The translations under genes and the position numbers were made by a program. Under the pieces are notes generated by a model, which was given only the letters and a program-made list of their open reading frames with translations, was not told the origin of the DNA and ran no database searches. Of a DNA stretch of 14,137 nt, positions 6,249-14,137 are shown one piece after another. The stretch comes from Candidatus Helarchaeota archaeon (lineage in GTDB: Archaea; Asgardarchaeota; Lokiarchaeia; Helarchaeales; HEL-GB-A), in the NCBI GenBank assembly GCA_013375405.1, contig JABXJU010000109.1, forward strand, positions 1-14,137, given 5' to 3'. How positions within the stretch are numbered: the first letter of the stretch is position 1; every line of letters starts with the position of its first letter.

Positions 6249-7571
6249 ATGGTAGATACACTTTATATGCGATCAAGCTTGAGAGAGCCTATTCCGCAAA
6301 AATATCAGCACGGAATTGTGATCGGTCCTATGCATCTAAAAAGCCGATGCGGAATTCAGCATACTCTAGACTATCTTTTTTGCAGACCTAAGAAACCTTC
6401 TCCCCAAATTCAGTCCTTTCTGAACATTGCCATCTCTGTATTTGCTGTGGATAAACTGGTATCAAGAGCAGATCAAAGTGATAGTTGGACAAGGGAACTT
6501 GAACTCAGTGTTCCAACAAGTTCATCTTGGACAGGCTTGGAATGGAGTTTACAAAAAACACTCGAATTTCTCACAGGGGATATCTGGACTTTATCATTCC
6601 GGGATGCTGCTCCTAGAGTGAGAGCGCGTCGCTACTGGGAGGATAAATTTGTGCCGGATGTGGTTTCCCTATTCAGTGGGGGAATAGATTCACTCGCTGG
6701 TGCTATTACTCTTTTAGAACAAAAAAAGCGTGTGCTATTGGTTGGTCACCACGACTTCGGTTTCATTGCGGGGCGGCAAAGCGAATTAGCTAAGGATGTG
6801 CAGCGTGAATATGGTTCGGAGCAGGTTCGTTTTGCTCAATACCAGCTTCAAGTTCCAAATGCACGCGAGCAGTCTACACGAGCGAGGTCTATTCTTTTTA
6901 TCGCTCTTGGGCTTGCTGTAGCATCTTCTTTTGGAGAAATAATTCCATTATTCATTCCCGAAAATGGTTTTGTTGGGATAAATACACCTCTTACACCTTC
7001 TCGTATTGGTAGTTATAGCACTCGCACGACGCATCCACTCTTTTTTGATTGGCTTTCAGAAACATTAAGGAAAGCGGGTATAGTGCATGAGTTGGTGAAT
7101 CCCTTTCGTTTTCTAACCAAGGGAGATATATTTCAGCAGTCTCCCAATAAAGAATTTTTACAATCGGCTGTTTCCAAAACCATCTCATGTGCTCATTCCG
7201 TTGCTGCTAGATGGGTAAAAAAAGCACCTGAGAACTGTGGTTATTGCATCCCTTGTCTAATTCGCCGCGCCTCGTTGAATGTTGTCGAGCAGGATGATCC
7301 AGATGACTATACATATGATGCCATAGGCGATGATGCTATATTAAATTATGAACATAAAGGCAAAGACTTGCGAAGTCTATTGATTTCTATAAGGCGTTCT
7401 GTGACTAGTCAAAAATCCTGGTTTCTGGAAGTATTGAAGACTGGGAGCTTAGGAAGCTTGAGTTCAGAGGCTAAAGCTCTTGTCGATGTATATACAAAGG
7501 GATTGAAAGAAGTTGAGAGACTCATAAAAGAAAAAGCATGTGCAGCTGTTCGAAATTATGCTGGCTTATGA
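6249..7571 (+). CDS. qatC: QueC-like enzyme, QatC
   Basis: This 440-residue protein carries a QueC-type PP-loop ATPase domain. The ATP pyrophosphatase motif SGGIDS is at residues 143-148, after the strand VVSLF. The zinc site is C314 plus C330-C333-C336 in CGYCIPC, as in preQ0 synthase. It is about twice the length of housekeeping QueC, with an added N-terminal region of about 130 residues and a C-terminal tail, as expected for QatC rather than the queuosine enzyme; no other queuosine genes are nearby. QueC converts carboxy-deazaguanine to preQ0 using ATP, and QatC is thought to use related chemistry in defence. The start lies one base after the qatB stop, and GAGGT at 6239-6243 inside qatB serves as ribosome site. 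The expected qatD does not follow. Confidence 0.85.
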   Translation: MVDTLYMRSSLREPIPQKYQHGIVIGPMHLKSRCGIQHTLDYLFCRPKKPSPQIQSFLNIAISVFAVDKLVSRADQSDSWTRELELSVPTSSSWTGLEWSLQKTLEFLTGDIWTLSFRDAAPRVRARRYWEDKFVPDVVSLFSGGIDSLAGAITLLEQKKRVLLVGHHDFGFIAGRQSELAKDVQREYGSEQVRFAQYQLQVPNAREQSTRARSILFIALGLAVASSFGEIIPLFIPENGFVGINTPLTPSRIGSYSTRTTHPLFFDWLSETLRKAGIVHELVNPFRFLTKGDIFQQSPNKEFLQSAVSKTISCAHSVAARWVKKAPENCGYCIPCLIRRASLNVVEQDDPDDYTYDAIGDDAILNYEHKGKDLRSLLISIRRSVTSQKSWFLEVLKTGSLGSLSSEAKALVDVYTKGLKEVERLIKEKACAAVRNYAGL

Positions 7572-7734
7572 GGGATTTGAAAACACCAGAAGCTCTAAGC
7601 CGGCAAAAATACATATAACGTTACCTTAAAAAGATGTGCAAATTACTAAGGAAATCAAAAATGTTGATACACCTTGGCAAAGAGTGTATTTCAATTGTTT
7701 TTGACTAAAATTGAGGGAAAATGGAGATTAAATA
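7572..7734. other. Gap where qatD would be expected
   Basis: In complete Qat loci a TatD-like nuclease gene follows qatC. Here an ATG overlapping the qatC stop (7568) opens only 16 codons with no TatD sequence (no HxH motif). A second short frame (7634-7708) is also unrelated. No inverted repeats of an insertion sequence are visible. A plausible ribosome site (GGAG near 7721) at the right end belongs to the following membrane-protein gene. Confidence 0.5.
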
Positions 7735-8364
7735 ATGAATTGTAAATCCAAAGAAATGAAAAATTCTTGGATATTATTGGTTTCATTATATTGGATAAGA
7801 ATAGGTTCAATTATTATATTTACTTCTAAAAATGAGGTTTCCGGCTTTAACATTACTGATTTATCTACAAGAACTACATACTTTCACATCGAAAATCTTA
7901 CATTGGCATTTATTGTGTGTTTTATAAGTGGATTATCAATTTCAATTGTTGGAATTATATTTTCTTATGGACTTGTTTTCAGATCTCTATTTCAAGTTTT
8001 TTACAAAAATAATATTCAATCTGATATAAAAATCATTATCAAAGACACAATTAGGAGAGGTTATGAAATTGAGAATTCTATTCGCTACATTATATATATT
8101 ATGTTATTTATCATAGTTTTTATGTCTATAGGATTAGGGATTTCTCTAATTATTAAACCTTGGGGAAATATACATTATATTGTCATAAAACAATGTCTAC
8201 TATTTTTGCTAGTAGGAATAACTCCAGTATTTGTTTCTATAATTTTAGCTTTATTATTATATCCACACGCACCTCTTAGGCGATTACTATATGTATTTAA
8301 TCAAATAATGAATACTAGTACTGAGGAAGGCTTAAATAATAAAACAGATAAAAACAAAAGATGA
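7735..8364 (+). CDS. Hypothetical four-helix membrane protein
   Basis: I do not recognise this 209-residue protein. By eye it has four hydrophobic segments, at about residues 12-30, 57-82, 117-140 and 153-176. A polar loop follows the first (31-56), an amphipathic basic stretch lies between the second and third (83-116), and a polar tail of about 25 residues ends the protein. There is no catalytic or transport motif I can name. Its stop overlaps the start of the radical SAM gene (ATGA at 8361-8364), so the two are translationally coupled. It is likely part of the same pathway or complex, perhaps an extra membrane subunit of the transporter encoded downstream. Strong AT bias and ATA/TTA-rich codon use separate it from the Qat genes on its left. 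Confidence 0.6.
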   Translation: MNCKSKEMKNSWILLVSLYWIRIGSIIIFTSKNEVSGFNITDLSTRTTYFHIENLTLAFIVCFISGLSISIVGIIFSYGLVFRSLFQVFYKNNIQSDIKIIIKDTIRRGYEIENSIRYIIYIMLFIIVFMSIGLGISLIIKPWGNIHYIVIKQCLLFLLVGITPVFVSIILALLLYPHAPLRRLLYVFNQIMNTSTEEGLNNKTDKNKR

Positions 8365-9764
8365 AAAAGATATTTTTGATTCAAGTTACTTCTGACAAAG
8401 AAGATAATTTTATTAATCCCAATAAACTTGAACCATTAGGAATAGAATATATTGGGGCATGCGTACAAAATAGTGGATATGATGTAGAAATATTTAGTGA
8501 TAGCTTTGATAACATACAAAATATTGTTGAAAAAATTAAAAAGGATAAAGTTAATGTCGTTGGAATTTCAACTTTTACTCATAGTTATAAAAAAGGTTTA
8601 GAAATAGCAAAGAAGATAAAAAAAAGTAATGAAGGCGTAAAAATAGTGTTTGGGGGTGTACATGCAAGTTCATGTCCAGAAATCATAAGAGACGATGCTA
8701 TAGATTATGTTGTAGCAGGAGAAGGAGAAAAAACTTTCATCAAACTTTTAAATGCTATGTTTAATGATTTGAGTTTAGACAGAATTAATGGGATAGTACA
8801 TAAATCATCTAATAATTTTGGATTACCGCAAAGAATTGACATCGTTGAAAATCTTGATGATTTTAATGAAAATCCTTACCCGCTTAGAAGGAATGACATA
8901 ATTAAAGCAAGTAAAATATATGGGCTTATTTATCCTGTCCCAAGTGATCAATCTGGTGTAGCCCTAATCCTTTATTCAAGAGGCTGTAAGTATAAATGTG
9001 ACTATTGTTCTCTCTCTTTAATTTTTGGGAATAAAGTACGATTTAGAAATACAGATAACGTAGCTATGGAAATAAAAAACCTTGTAAGAGAATATAATGT
9101 AAATCTCTTATATTTTGTAGATGCAAATTTCAATAATTCAAAAAATCAAGTATTAAGTTTATGTGATAAAATTATTAAAGAAAAATTGGATTTGAATTGG
9201 TATGCCCTTTGTAGTATTAATGGATTTGATCAACAAATTTTAGAATATATGAGCAAAGCAGGATGTAAAAAAATAGGTGTAGGCATAGAAACTGTAAATC
9301 CAGACAAAATTAGAAAAATTAAGAACTGCGATATGAATGAAGTGAAGGAGGTTCTTAATGTAGCTGATAAATTGGGCATTATCATAAAAGGATTTTTTAT
9401 GTTGGGATTTCCATGGGAAAAGCCAGAGGAAATAGAAGAGATGCCAGAATTATTAGCTGAAATTGCGATTGATGAATTAAGCATATCTTTCTATACCCCT
9501 TTTCCAGGAACAATCTCTTACAAACTATTTAATAGAAGACTTGAAACCGATGATTTTGATAAATTCACAACTAATGAGCCTGTGATTATGCATGATTTAA
9601 TCTCTAGAGAAAGATACATTGATTTAAGAAATTTCATTTACAAAAATTTTTATAAAAGCATACTATATCATCAAAGGATTGAATCAAAAATGATAAGATA
9701 TCCGTATTTAAAAGAAAGCTATCACATTTTTTTTAATGAACTTATCAATGAGGGAATCATATGA
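8361..9764 (+). CDS. B12-binding-type radical SAM protein
   Basis: The 467-residue protein has the two-domain layout of class B radical SAM enzymes. Residues 1-135 form a cobalamin-binding-like Rossmann domain, with GIEYIGA, VVGIST, FGGVHAS and the AGEGEKTF element typical of the family. The radical SAM domain carries CKYKCDYC (C209, C213, C216) to hold the 4Fe-4S cluster. The DxHxxG histidine loop is absent, as in many relatives that bind cobalamin without it. Class B members methylate unactivated carbons or rearrange lipids and antibiotics; the substrate here cannot be inferred. The gene overlaps its neighbours by four bases at each end (ATGA both times), which ties it to the membrane protein and to the ABC ATPase. 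Arginine is nearly always AGA. The protein is oxygen-sensitive by family, pointing to an anaerobe. Confidence 0.85.
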   Translation: MKKIFLIQVTSDKEDNFINPNKLEPLGIEYIGACVQNSGYDVEIFSDSFDNIQNIVEKIKKDKVNVVGISTFTHSYKKGLEIAKKIKKSNEGVKIVFGGVHASSCPEIIRDDAIDYVVAGEGEKTFIKLLNAMFNDLSLDRINGIVHKSSNNFGLPQRIDIVENLDDFNENPYPLRRNDIIKASKIYGLIYPVPSDQSGVALILYSRGCKYKCDYCSLSLIFGNKVRFRNTDNVAMEIKNLVREYNVNLLYFVDANFNNSKNQVLSLCDKIIKEKLDLNWYALCSINGFDQQILEYMSKAGCKKIGVGIETVNPDKIRKIKNCDMNEVKEVLNVADKLGIIIKGFFMLGFPWEKPEEIEEMPELLAEIAIDELSISFYTPFPGTISYKLFNRRLETDDFDKFTTNEPVIMHDLISRERYIDLRNFIYKNFYKSILYHQRIESKMIRYPYLKESYHIFFNELINEGII

Positions 9765-10522
9765 GTCCTAAAATTGAATTTCTTGAAATAAAAAATTTGT
9801 CGAAAAAATTTATAAAAAATAATAAGACTATTAAAGCAATTTCTGATTTAAGTATTAGTGCGATTAAGCAAAGAGAATTTCTTTGCATTCTTGGTCCATC
9901 TGGTTGTGGAAAGACAACTTTTTTAAGAATTTTAGCAGGATTAGAATATGCAGATAAAGGGGAAATTTTATATAAAAATGTCACAGATAAAGATGCTATA
10001 AAAATCACCTTGGTATTTCAAGAATTTGCTCTTTTCCCTTGGAAGACAGTTAAAGAAAATATTGAATTCGGTATTACAGGTTCAGATGAAAGGAATACTA
10101 AACATTATATAAAAGAAGTAGGTTTATCTGGATGGGAAAATCATTATCCAACAGAATTATCCATAGGGATGCAACAAAGAGTAGCACTGGCAAGAGCTTT
10201 AGCTTTTAAGCCACGAATTTTACTAATGGATGAACCCTTCGGTTCTGTAGATGCTCAGACAAGAGAAATTCTTAGAAAACTTATATTAAGAATATGGATG
10301 GAACATCCAGTTACTATTGTATTTGTTACTCATAGCATTGATGAAGCGGTGTTTCTCGGAGAAAGGGTAATTATATTTACAAAGAGACCTGGTAAGGTAA
10401 AAAAAGAATTTATTATAACTCTTCCTCACCCAAGAGATACAACATCACTAAAATTTAATAGCATTAAAAGAGCAATAGCTAGAGAGCTTTCAGAAGAGGT
10501 TGGGGATTCATTTAATTACTAA
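9761..10522 (+). CDS. ABC transporter ATPase, NitT/TauT (SsuB) type
   Basis: This 253-residue ATPase belongs to the nitrate/taurine/alkanesulfonate importer group. Walker A is GPSGCGKTT (residues 45-53), the Q-loop is VFQE followed by the group's ALFPWKTV (90-97), Walker B is ILLMDEP (153-159), the D-loop is SVD (162-164), and the switch histidine is H191 in THSIDEA. The signature reads LSIGMQQR (133-140) rather than LSGGMQQR, an unusual first glycine replacement. The protein would power import together with the permease and binding protein on the opposite strand. It starts within the stop of the radical SAM gene (ATGA) and ends overlapping the 3' end of the permease gene by 15 bases. The substrate is unknown. 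Confidence 0.9.
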   Translation: MSPKIEFLEIKNLSKKFIKNNKTIKAISDLSISAIKQREFLCILGPSGCGKTTFLRILAGLEYADKGEILYKNVTDKDAIKITLVFQEFALFPWKTVKENIEFGITGSDERNTKHYIKEVGLSGWENHYPTELSIGMQQRVALARALAFKPRILLMDEPFGSVDAQTREILRKLILRIWMEHPVTIVFVTHSIDEAVFLGERVIIFTKRPGKVKKEFIITLPHPRDTTSLKFNSIKRAIARELSEEVGDSFNY

Positions 10523-11284
10523 TCCTTGTTTCCATTTCACAAATTTCTTCTCTATTAAATATCTAAAGGAATATTCCAGCAAAATTCCAATTAATCCGAG
10601 AATGAACATATAAGCAACCACAAAATCCATTTGATGCATTTGATAAAAATACCACAGCCTATATCCTAATCCATAAGTTCTACCAAATATTTCAGCAGCT
10701 ATCATGCACATCCATCCTATTCCTATTGCGATTCTTATCCCATAAAATACCGATAATAGAGATGATGGTAATGCTATTTCATATAATAATTTTATGTTGC
10801 TACGATGACCTAATACCATCGCAGCTTCTGTAAAAATTTTTGGAGTATTTCTAAACCCTAAATAAGTATTGATAAAGATTGGGAAAAAACAACCAATAAA
10901 AATTATAAAGGAAGCAGATAAATCCGTTAAACGAAACCAAATGATGGCAAATGGAATCCAGGCAAGTGGAGGAATTGGTCTTAATAATTCAATCACTGGC
11001 CGAAAAAATCTATCCACTGTCCTGAACCATCCCATAATAGCCCCTAATAGACCCCCCATTAATATTGCAATAAATAAACCAGTAAAAAAATGCAAAAAGC
11101 TTCCAGATAAATCTGAGGGTAAATATTTAGAAATTGCTAAAAAAGAAGTGATAACATCTGAAAAAGAAGGCATAATGAAACTGTTCTTAATAATAAATTT
11201 TGATACTGTTTCCCATAAAATAATAAATAAAAAAATCCCACTACTTCCTATTATTAAATCGCGAAACCCTATTTTTTTAATCAT
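10508..11284 (-). CDS. ABC transporter permease, NitT/TauT (SsuC) type
   Basis: The 258-residue protein is a BPD-type inner-membrane permease with about six hydrophobic segments. It has the cytoplasmic EAA loop that docks on the ATPase: [11 protein letters not shown], followed by an ALP (about residues 153-176). The size and layout match SsuC/TauC/NrtB-like subunits, and the [13 protein letters not shown] segment is typical of the group. The ATG at 11284-11282 lies inside the end of the binding-protein gene (8-base overlap), so the two are coupled. Its 3' end overlaps the ATPase gene on the other strand, leaving no room for a separate terminator on either side. It is the only permease here, so a homodimer is expected. 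Confidence 0.88.
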   Translation of the reverse strand: MIKKIGFRDLIIGSSGIFLFIILWETVSKFIIKNSFIMPSFSDVITSFLAISKYLPSDLSGSFLHFFTGLFIAILMGGLLGAIMGWFRTVDRFFRPVIELLRPIPPLAWIPFAIIWFRLTDLSASFIIFIGCFFPIFINTYLGFRNTPKIFTEAAMVLGHRSNIKLLYEIALPSSLLSVFYGIRIAIGIGWMCMIAAEIFGRTYGLGYRLWYFYQMHQMDFVVAYMFILGLIGILLEYSFRYLIEKKFVKWKQGLVIK

Positions 11285-12293
11285 TATTACTAGTTATTTT
11301 ATCCCAAATACTAAGGTTAAAAAGCTGGATCTGATTAAGAGGATGTTCATATCGGCCTCTGTTTAACTCATATATCGCTGTAGCAAAATCTATTGTACTA
11401 TTAATAGCTAAATATGGATTAGATATAAGTTCGCCATCCCAGCTTTCAAAGGATTTTTTAATTATGTTTAAATCTATCCCCATTTTTTCTGAGTATATCT
11501 CTGAAGCCTCATTTATATGTGTTTTCGCATACTGAGTAGATTCATAATGAATTTTTAATATCTCTTCAGCTATATCGGGATATTTTTCCATAAACCGTTC
11601 ACTAATTAACAACACACAGCAGATGTGTCCATTCTTCCACATTTTTCCTGACTGTTCTACTGATTTGCCAAAACCTTCTAACTCTATTATAGTAGGAGAA
11701 GGATGTGGCAAAAATGCAGCATCTATAGCCACTGCTTTTAAGGCTGAGACAGCTTCTCCAGGTCCCATTGGATAAATTTTTACATCTTTGTGGAAATCTA
11801 TCCTATTTTGATTTAACCATTTTTTGAGAATGGTATCTTGAATTGATCCTGGAGGAAATGTTGCTATCCGTGCTTCTTTCAAGCTTTGTGGACCAGTATA
11901 ACTAAAACCACTTCGAGCAACTAAATCAGAACCATTTAATTGAACACTTGCAATTATTTTTGCTTCTAATCCTTCATAAATAGCAGTAATAGGAGGAGTC
12001 ACTCCAACATAAGCAACATCAATCTCTCCTGCTAACATTGCTGACATTTCTGGAGGGCCTGTTGGAAATAGATACTCTTTTACATCTACAATACCATAAT
12101 TCTTAAGTCTTTCTTTCCACCATCCTTTCTCCATAGCTATAATATGAGCTATATGGTGCGTACTTGGTTGGTATCCTATTCTTAAAATGATATCTTGTTC
12201 TTTATCGGGCCTCAGGAATAAATATAAGCCACTCGCTATTACAAGAATTGCCAAAATAATTATGGGAATGAATACTAAAAATTTTCTCTTCAT
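11277..12293 (-). CDS. Membrane-anchored ABC substrate-binding protein, NitT/TauT type
   Basis: The 338-residue protein belongs to the SsuA/TauA/NMT1-like binding-protein group. After an N-terminal hydrophobic segment (about residues 5-27) come an LRIGYQP first strand, a MEKGWW helix, a GPPEMSAMLAGEIDVAYVG element, and GPGEAVSALKAVAIDAAFLP in the second lobe. The N-terminus has no lipobox cysteine and no clear cleavage site, so it probably stays anchored by the helix, facing out; this is common in archaea and also seen in some bacteria. It should capture a small anion or precursor for the permease. A consensus AGGAGGT (12305-12311 on this strand) sits 11 bases before the ATG. The ligand cannot be named from the sequence. 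Confidence 0.85.
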   Translation of the reverse strand: MKRKFLVFIPIIILAILVIASGLYLFLRPDKEQDIILRIGYQPSTHHIAHIIAMEKGWWKERLKNYGIVDVKEYLFPTGPPEMSAMLAGEIDVAYVGVTPPITAIYEGLEAKIIASVQLNGSDLVARSGFSYTGPQSLKEARIATFPPGSIQDTILKKWLNQNRIDFHKDVKIYPMGPGEAVSALKAVAIDAAFLPHPSPTIIELEGFGKSVEQSGKMWKNGHICCVLLISERFMEKYPDIAEEILKIHYESTQYAKTHINEASEIYSEKMGIDLNIIKKSFESWDGELISNPYLAINSTIDFATAIYELNRGRYEHPLNQIQLFNLSIWDKITSNND

Positions 12294-12304
12294 TTTTGTT
12301 TTAC

Positions 12305-12311
12305 CTCCTAA
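12305..12311 (-). promoter_or_regulatory. Ribosome binding site of the substrate-binding protein gene
   Basis: The minus strand reads AGGAGGT, with 11 bases to the ATG ending at 12293. The spacing is slightly long but the match is exact, and it fixes the start used for the anchored binding protein. Confidence 0.6.
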
Positions 12312-12346
12312 CTATGTTAAATTTATTGAAAAGTTATTTATATGTT

Positions 12347-12463
12347 AATCATTTGAAATAGTCTCTGAATTTTGCCATCTAATTTATTAATAAGAAGTTG
12401 TAAATGCATTCTTTCTCTTACTTCTAGATCTCGAAATTTTTCTGATTGGATCATTTCTCTCAT
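12347..12463 (-). CDS. Possible 38-aa coiled-coil protein or gene remnant
   Basis: A short frame on the minus strand, 67 bases after the TIR gene and just before the binding-protein gene, encodes about 38 residues. They are strongly helical and charged, with heptad-like spacing (REMIQSEKFRDLEVRERM, then LQLLINKLDGKI). No ribosome site precedes its ATG, although a TATAAT lies a few bases upstream (12470-12475). It could be the surviving C-terminus of a lost gene, a small partner of the TIR protein, or chance. I do not recognise it. Confidence 0.3.
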
Positions 12464-12530
12464 ACTTGATTATATTATTATGTGGCGTTGCATAGATTTC
12501 TTCATCATCCTTCGACAAAATAGAAACATT

Positions 12531-14137
12531 CTAACATTCGGAAAGTTGGCTCGCCCATTGAAAAAGAACTTCTTCGGTTTCGCTTTCTGCAGCCGTCATA
12601 ATTTGATCATGAAGGTTACTCAATTTAACTCGAAGCATAGGATAAGATGGAATGTTCGATCGCCTAATCAAGGTTTTAACATAAGTTCCAATCTCAGCCA
12701 GAGACCAATGAGTGATTGGATCTTGTTGCCTAGCTAAATCCGCGACTCTATAGAACTCTGCCAAAGTAGGAAGTCCAGCACCGAGTCTGAGTCTTTCCTG
12801 CTGATTTTTTTTGGTAATAAGGCCCGCCAAACTTTGTAAACCATCTGCCATGGAGGGGGCTCTAGCAAGAATGCCAATATGCCATCCACCTAGAGTTGCC
12901 ACAATTGGACAGTCCCTTATAGCCGCATGTGTCTCACGAGATGTAGGCATGTCGCTCATCCTTGAATGCCAACCTCTTAGAAAAGGAACTTTTTCATACT
13001 CTGGATCAAAATTCAGAGGTTCCCCACGCAAGAAATCACTCTCAGGGCATTCGCCAACCATTCCTCGAAGTATTCTGAGAGCGCGTTTGTTTCGCTCACT
13101 AGACACCTTAGCACGTGACTGCAAGGACTCTAATCCATCGCCAAATGAGACTATAAATTCAAGAATTACACAAGCGCAGGTGTCAGGTGTATGGAAGTCA
13201 TATAAGAGCAATCTGTCTGTCCCCATTGATTTTCTTAGTTTGGCAAAATGTGCAACGAAATCCCTTGAAATTAGGAGGTCATCTAACCATGATCTCAACA
13301 TGTTCCATTGGATTCTATGGCAAGCGTAATAACTAAAATCTATGAAGTGTGGGACTGACCAGTGTTTACATTCGTGGATACTTGAGTACATAAGTTCATC
13401 AAAAAATATATGAGTCTTGGTAAAGTCTGAGAGTTCTTCTAAGCGTCCAGTTTTAGCAAATTCTTTCACCCAATATTCATCAAGACTGAATACTGTAATA
13501 TCAGGCTGGCCAAAGTCTGCAAGCGTTTTAAAGACTTCAAAAAGGTCAGGTTTTCTAAAACATGATATTTCATTTCCAGCAGTCTCCAAAAGGTTTTGTC
13601 GGTACTGAACACGAGATTTGCTATAAAGATAAAACCTCACCTTTGATCTAGCCTGCTTGGGAAGGCATTGCCTCGCTATATCTTCATCAATCTGTCGATC
13701 AAGTGAAGAAATTTCTTGAACTAAGTGAAAATATTGGTCATCAGAAACTACAGGATTTAAGCCTGACTCAATTGCAATTCGTTTGATGAGTCTATCGATA
13801 TCATGGGGATCAAGTAGGGATATAGACAGAGGACTAATATATGGAGGGATAAAATCTGCCGATGTAAAACCGCGATGCATCATTGGAATTAAAATAATAC
13901 CCTTCAGCCATGCAGCTCCCGCTTCGAAGTTAATCCATGGTCGTGTGATGGAATCTTTGCTGAGGAGAACGAGGATCATCTTGGAGTTTTTTAATTCTTT
14001 TCGAATCTTACTCTCCCATAGATCACCAGGTTGAAGACTCCATTCATGTGTTGAGACAAAAACATCTACAGCGCCGGCAAAGATTCGCTCAATGAACTTT
14101 TTCAAATACTTAGCTACAGGAGCTTCTGGAGAAAAGT
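12531..14137 (-). CDS. TIR domain fused to solute-binding-protein-like domain (partial)
   Basis: The gene runs off the right edge; 534 residues are visible and the start codon lies outside. The first 110 or so residues are a TIR domain: SPEAPVAKYL at the edge, VDVFVSTHEW, LVLLSKDSI, and RPWINFEAGAAW with the likely catalytic Glu (about visible residue 71). This predicts NAD+ cleavage. From about residue 160 on, the sequence looks like an extracellular sugar-type solute-binding protein: PDITVFSLDEYWVKEFAKTG (about 211-230), SVPHFIDFSYYACHR (260-274), then GGWHIGI (416-422) and GLPT (454-457), in the order found in that family. There is no export signal between the domains, so the binding domain would act in the cytoplasm as a ligand sensor controlling the TIR enzyme. 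Arginine codons are mostly CGN, as in the Qat genes. Confidence 0.8.
   Translation of the reverse strand, partial: FSPEAPVAKYLKKFIERIFAGAVDVFVSTHEWSLQPGDLWESKIRKELKNSKMILVLLSKDSITRPWINFEAGAAWLKGIILIPMMHRGFTSADFIPPYISPLSISLLDPHDIDRLIKRIAIESGLNPVVSDDQYFHLVQEISSLDRQIDEDIARQCLPKQARSKVRFYLYSKSRVQYRQNLLETAGNEISCFRKPDLFEVFKTLADFGQPDITVFSLDEYWVKEFAKTGRLEELSDFTKTHIFFDELMYSSIHECKHWSVPHFIDFSYYACHRIQWNMLRSWLDDLLISRDFVAHFAKLRKSMGTDRLLLYDFHTPDTCACVILEFIVSFGDGLESLQSRAKVSSERNKRALRILRGMVGECPESDFLRGEPLNFDPEYEKVPFLRGWHSRMSDMPTSRETHAAIRDCPIVATLGGWHIGILARAPSMADGLQSLAGLITKKNQQERLRLGAGLPTLAEFYRVADLARQQDPITHWSLAEIGTYVKTLIRRSNIPSYPMLRVKLSNLHDQIMTAAESETEEVLFQWASQLSEC

Noticed and set aside
7568..7618. ATG overlapping the qatC stop, as a possible qatD start
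   Set aside because: The frame stops after 16 codons and lacks the HxH motif and hydrophobic start of TatD nucleases.
7634..7708. Short frame containing LIHLGKE, reminiscent of RemB-type proteins
   Set aside because: Only 24 residues, no ribosome site, and the likeness covers too few residues to mean anything.
10869..11366. Plus-strand frame of 165 codons opposite the permease and binding-protein genes
   Set aside because: It is the antisense shadow of two well-supported transporter genes and has no recognisable domain or ribosome site.
12811..13329. Plus-strand frame of 172 codons opposite the TIR-SBP gene
   Set aside because: It lies entirely within the antisense of a gene with clear TIR and binding-protein motifs, and it encodes nothing recognisable.

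Overview
The window looks like AT-rich prokaryotic accessory DNA, probably from an anaerobe (a cobalamin-type radical SAM protein is present). Bacterium or archaeon cannot be settled from the sequence. Shine-Dalgarno sites are strong, and two gene starts have bacterial-style -35/-10 boxes that also fit archaeal TATA boxes. There are no rRNA, tRNA, CRISPR array or complete insertion sequence that I can see.

Left part (1-3555), all on the plus strand: a long gene-poor leader; a small basic protein; a DUF3800-type protein; a translationally coupled pair of small cysteine-rich, probably zinc-binding proteins; a DUF6884-like protein; a ribbon-helix-helix protein; and a short orphan that may be the remnant of a larger gene. 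This is typical island or phage-border content.

Middle part (3559-7571): a tightly packed three-gene operon that matches the Qat antiphage system. It holds a KAP-type P-loop ATPase (QatA), QatB and a QueC-like enzyme (QatC). The usual fourth gene, the TatD-like nuclease qatD, is absent: qatC is followed by a 163-bp gap and an unrelated membrane-protein gene.

Right part (7735-12293): a more AT-rich, AGA-rich block. Three overlapping plus-strand genes (a four-helix membrane protein, a B12-type radical SAM protein and a NitT/TauT-type ABC ATPase) run head-on into two minus-strand genes (the matching permease and a membrane-anchored substrate-binding protein). The ATPase and permease genes overlap tail to tail by 15 bp. 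Together they would form one ABC importer with an attached membrane protein and a radical SAM enzyme; the substrate is unknown.

Right edge (12531-14137), minus strand and running off the window: a TIR-domain protein whose C-terminal two thirds resembles an extracellular solute-binding protein of the sugar type, here with no export signal and apparently used as a cytoplasmic sensor. This TIR-SBP chimera, near a qatD-less Qat locus, is the most notable item. By eye its arginine codons are CGN-rich like those of the Qat genes and unlike the transporter block between them, so the defence genes probably share a separate origin.
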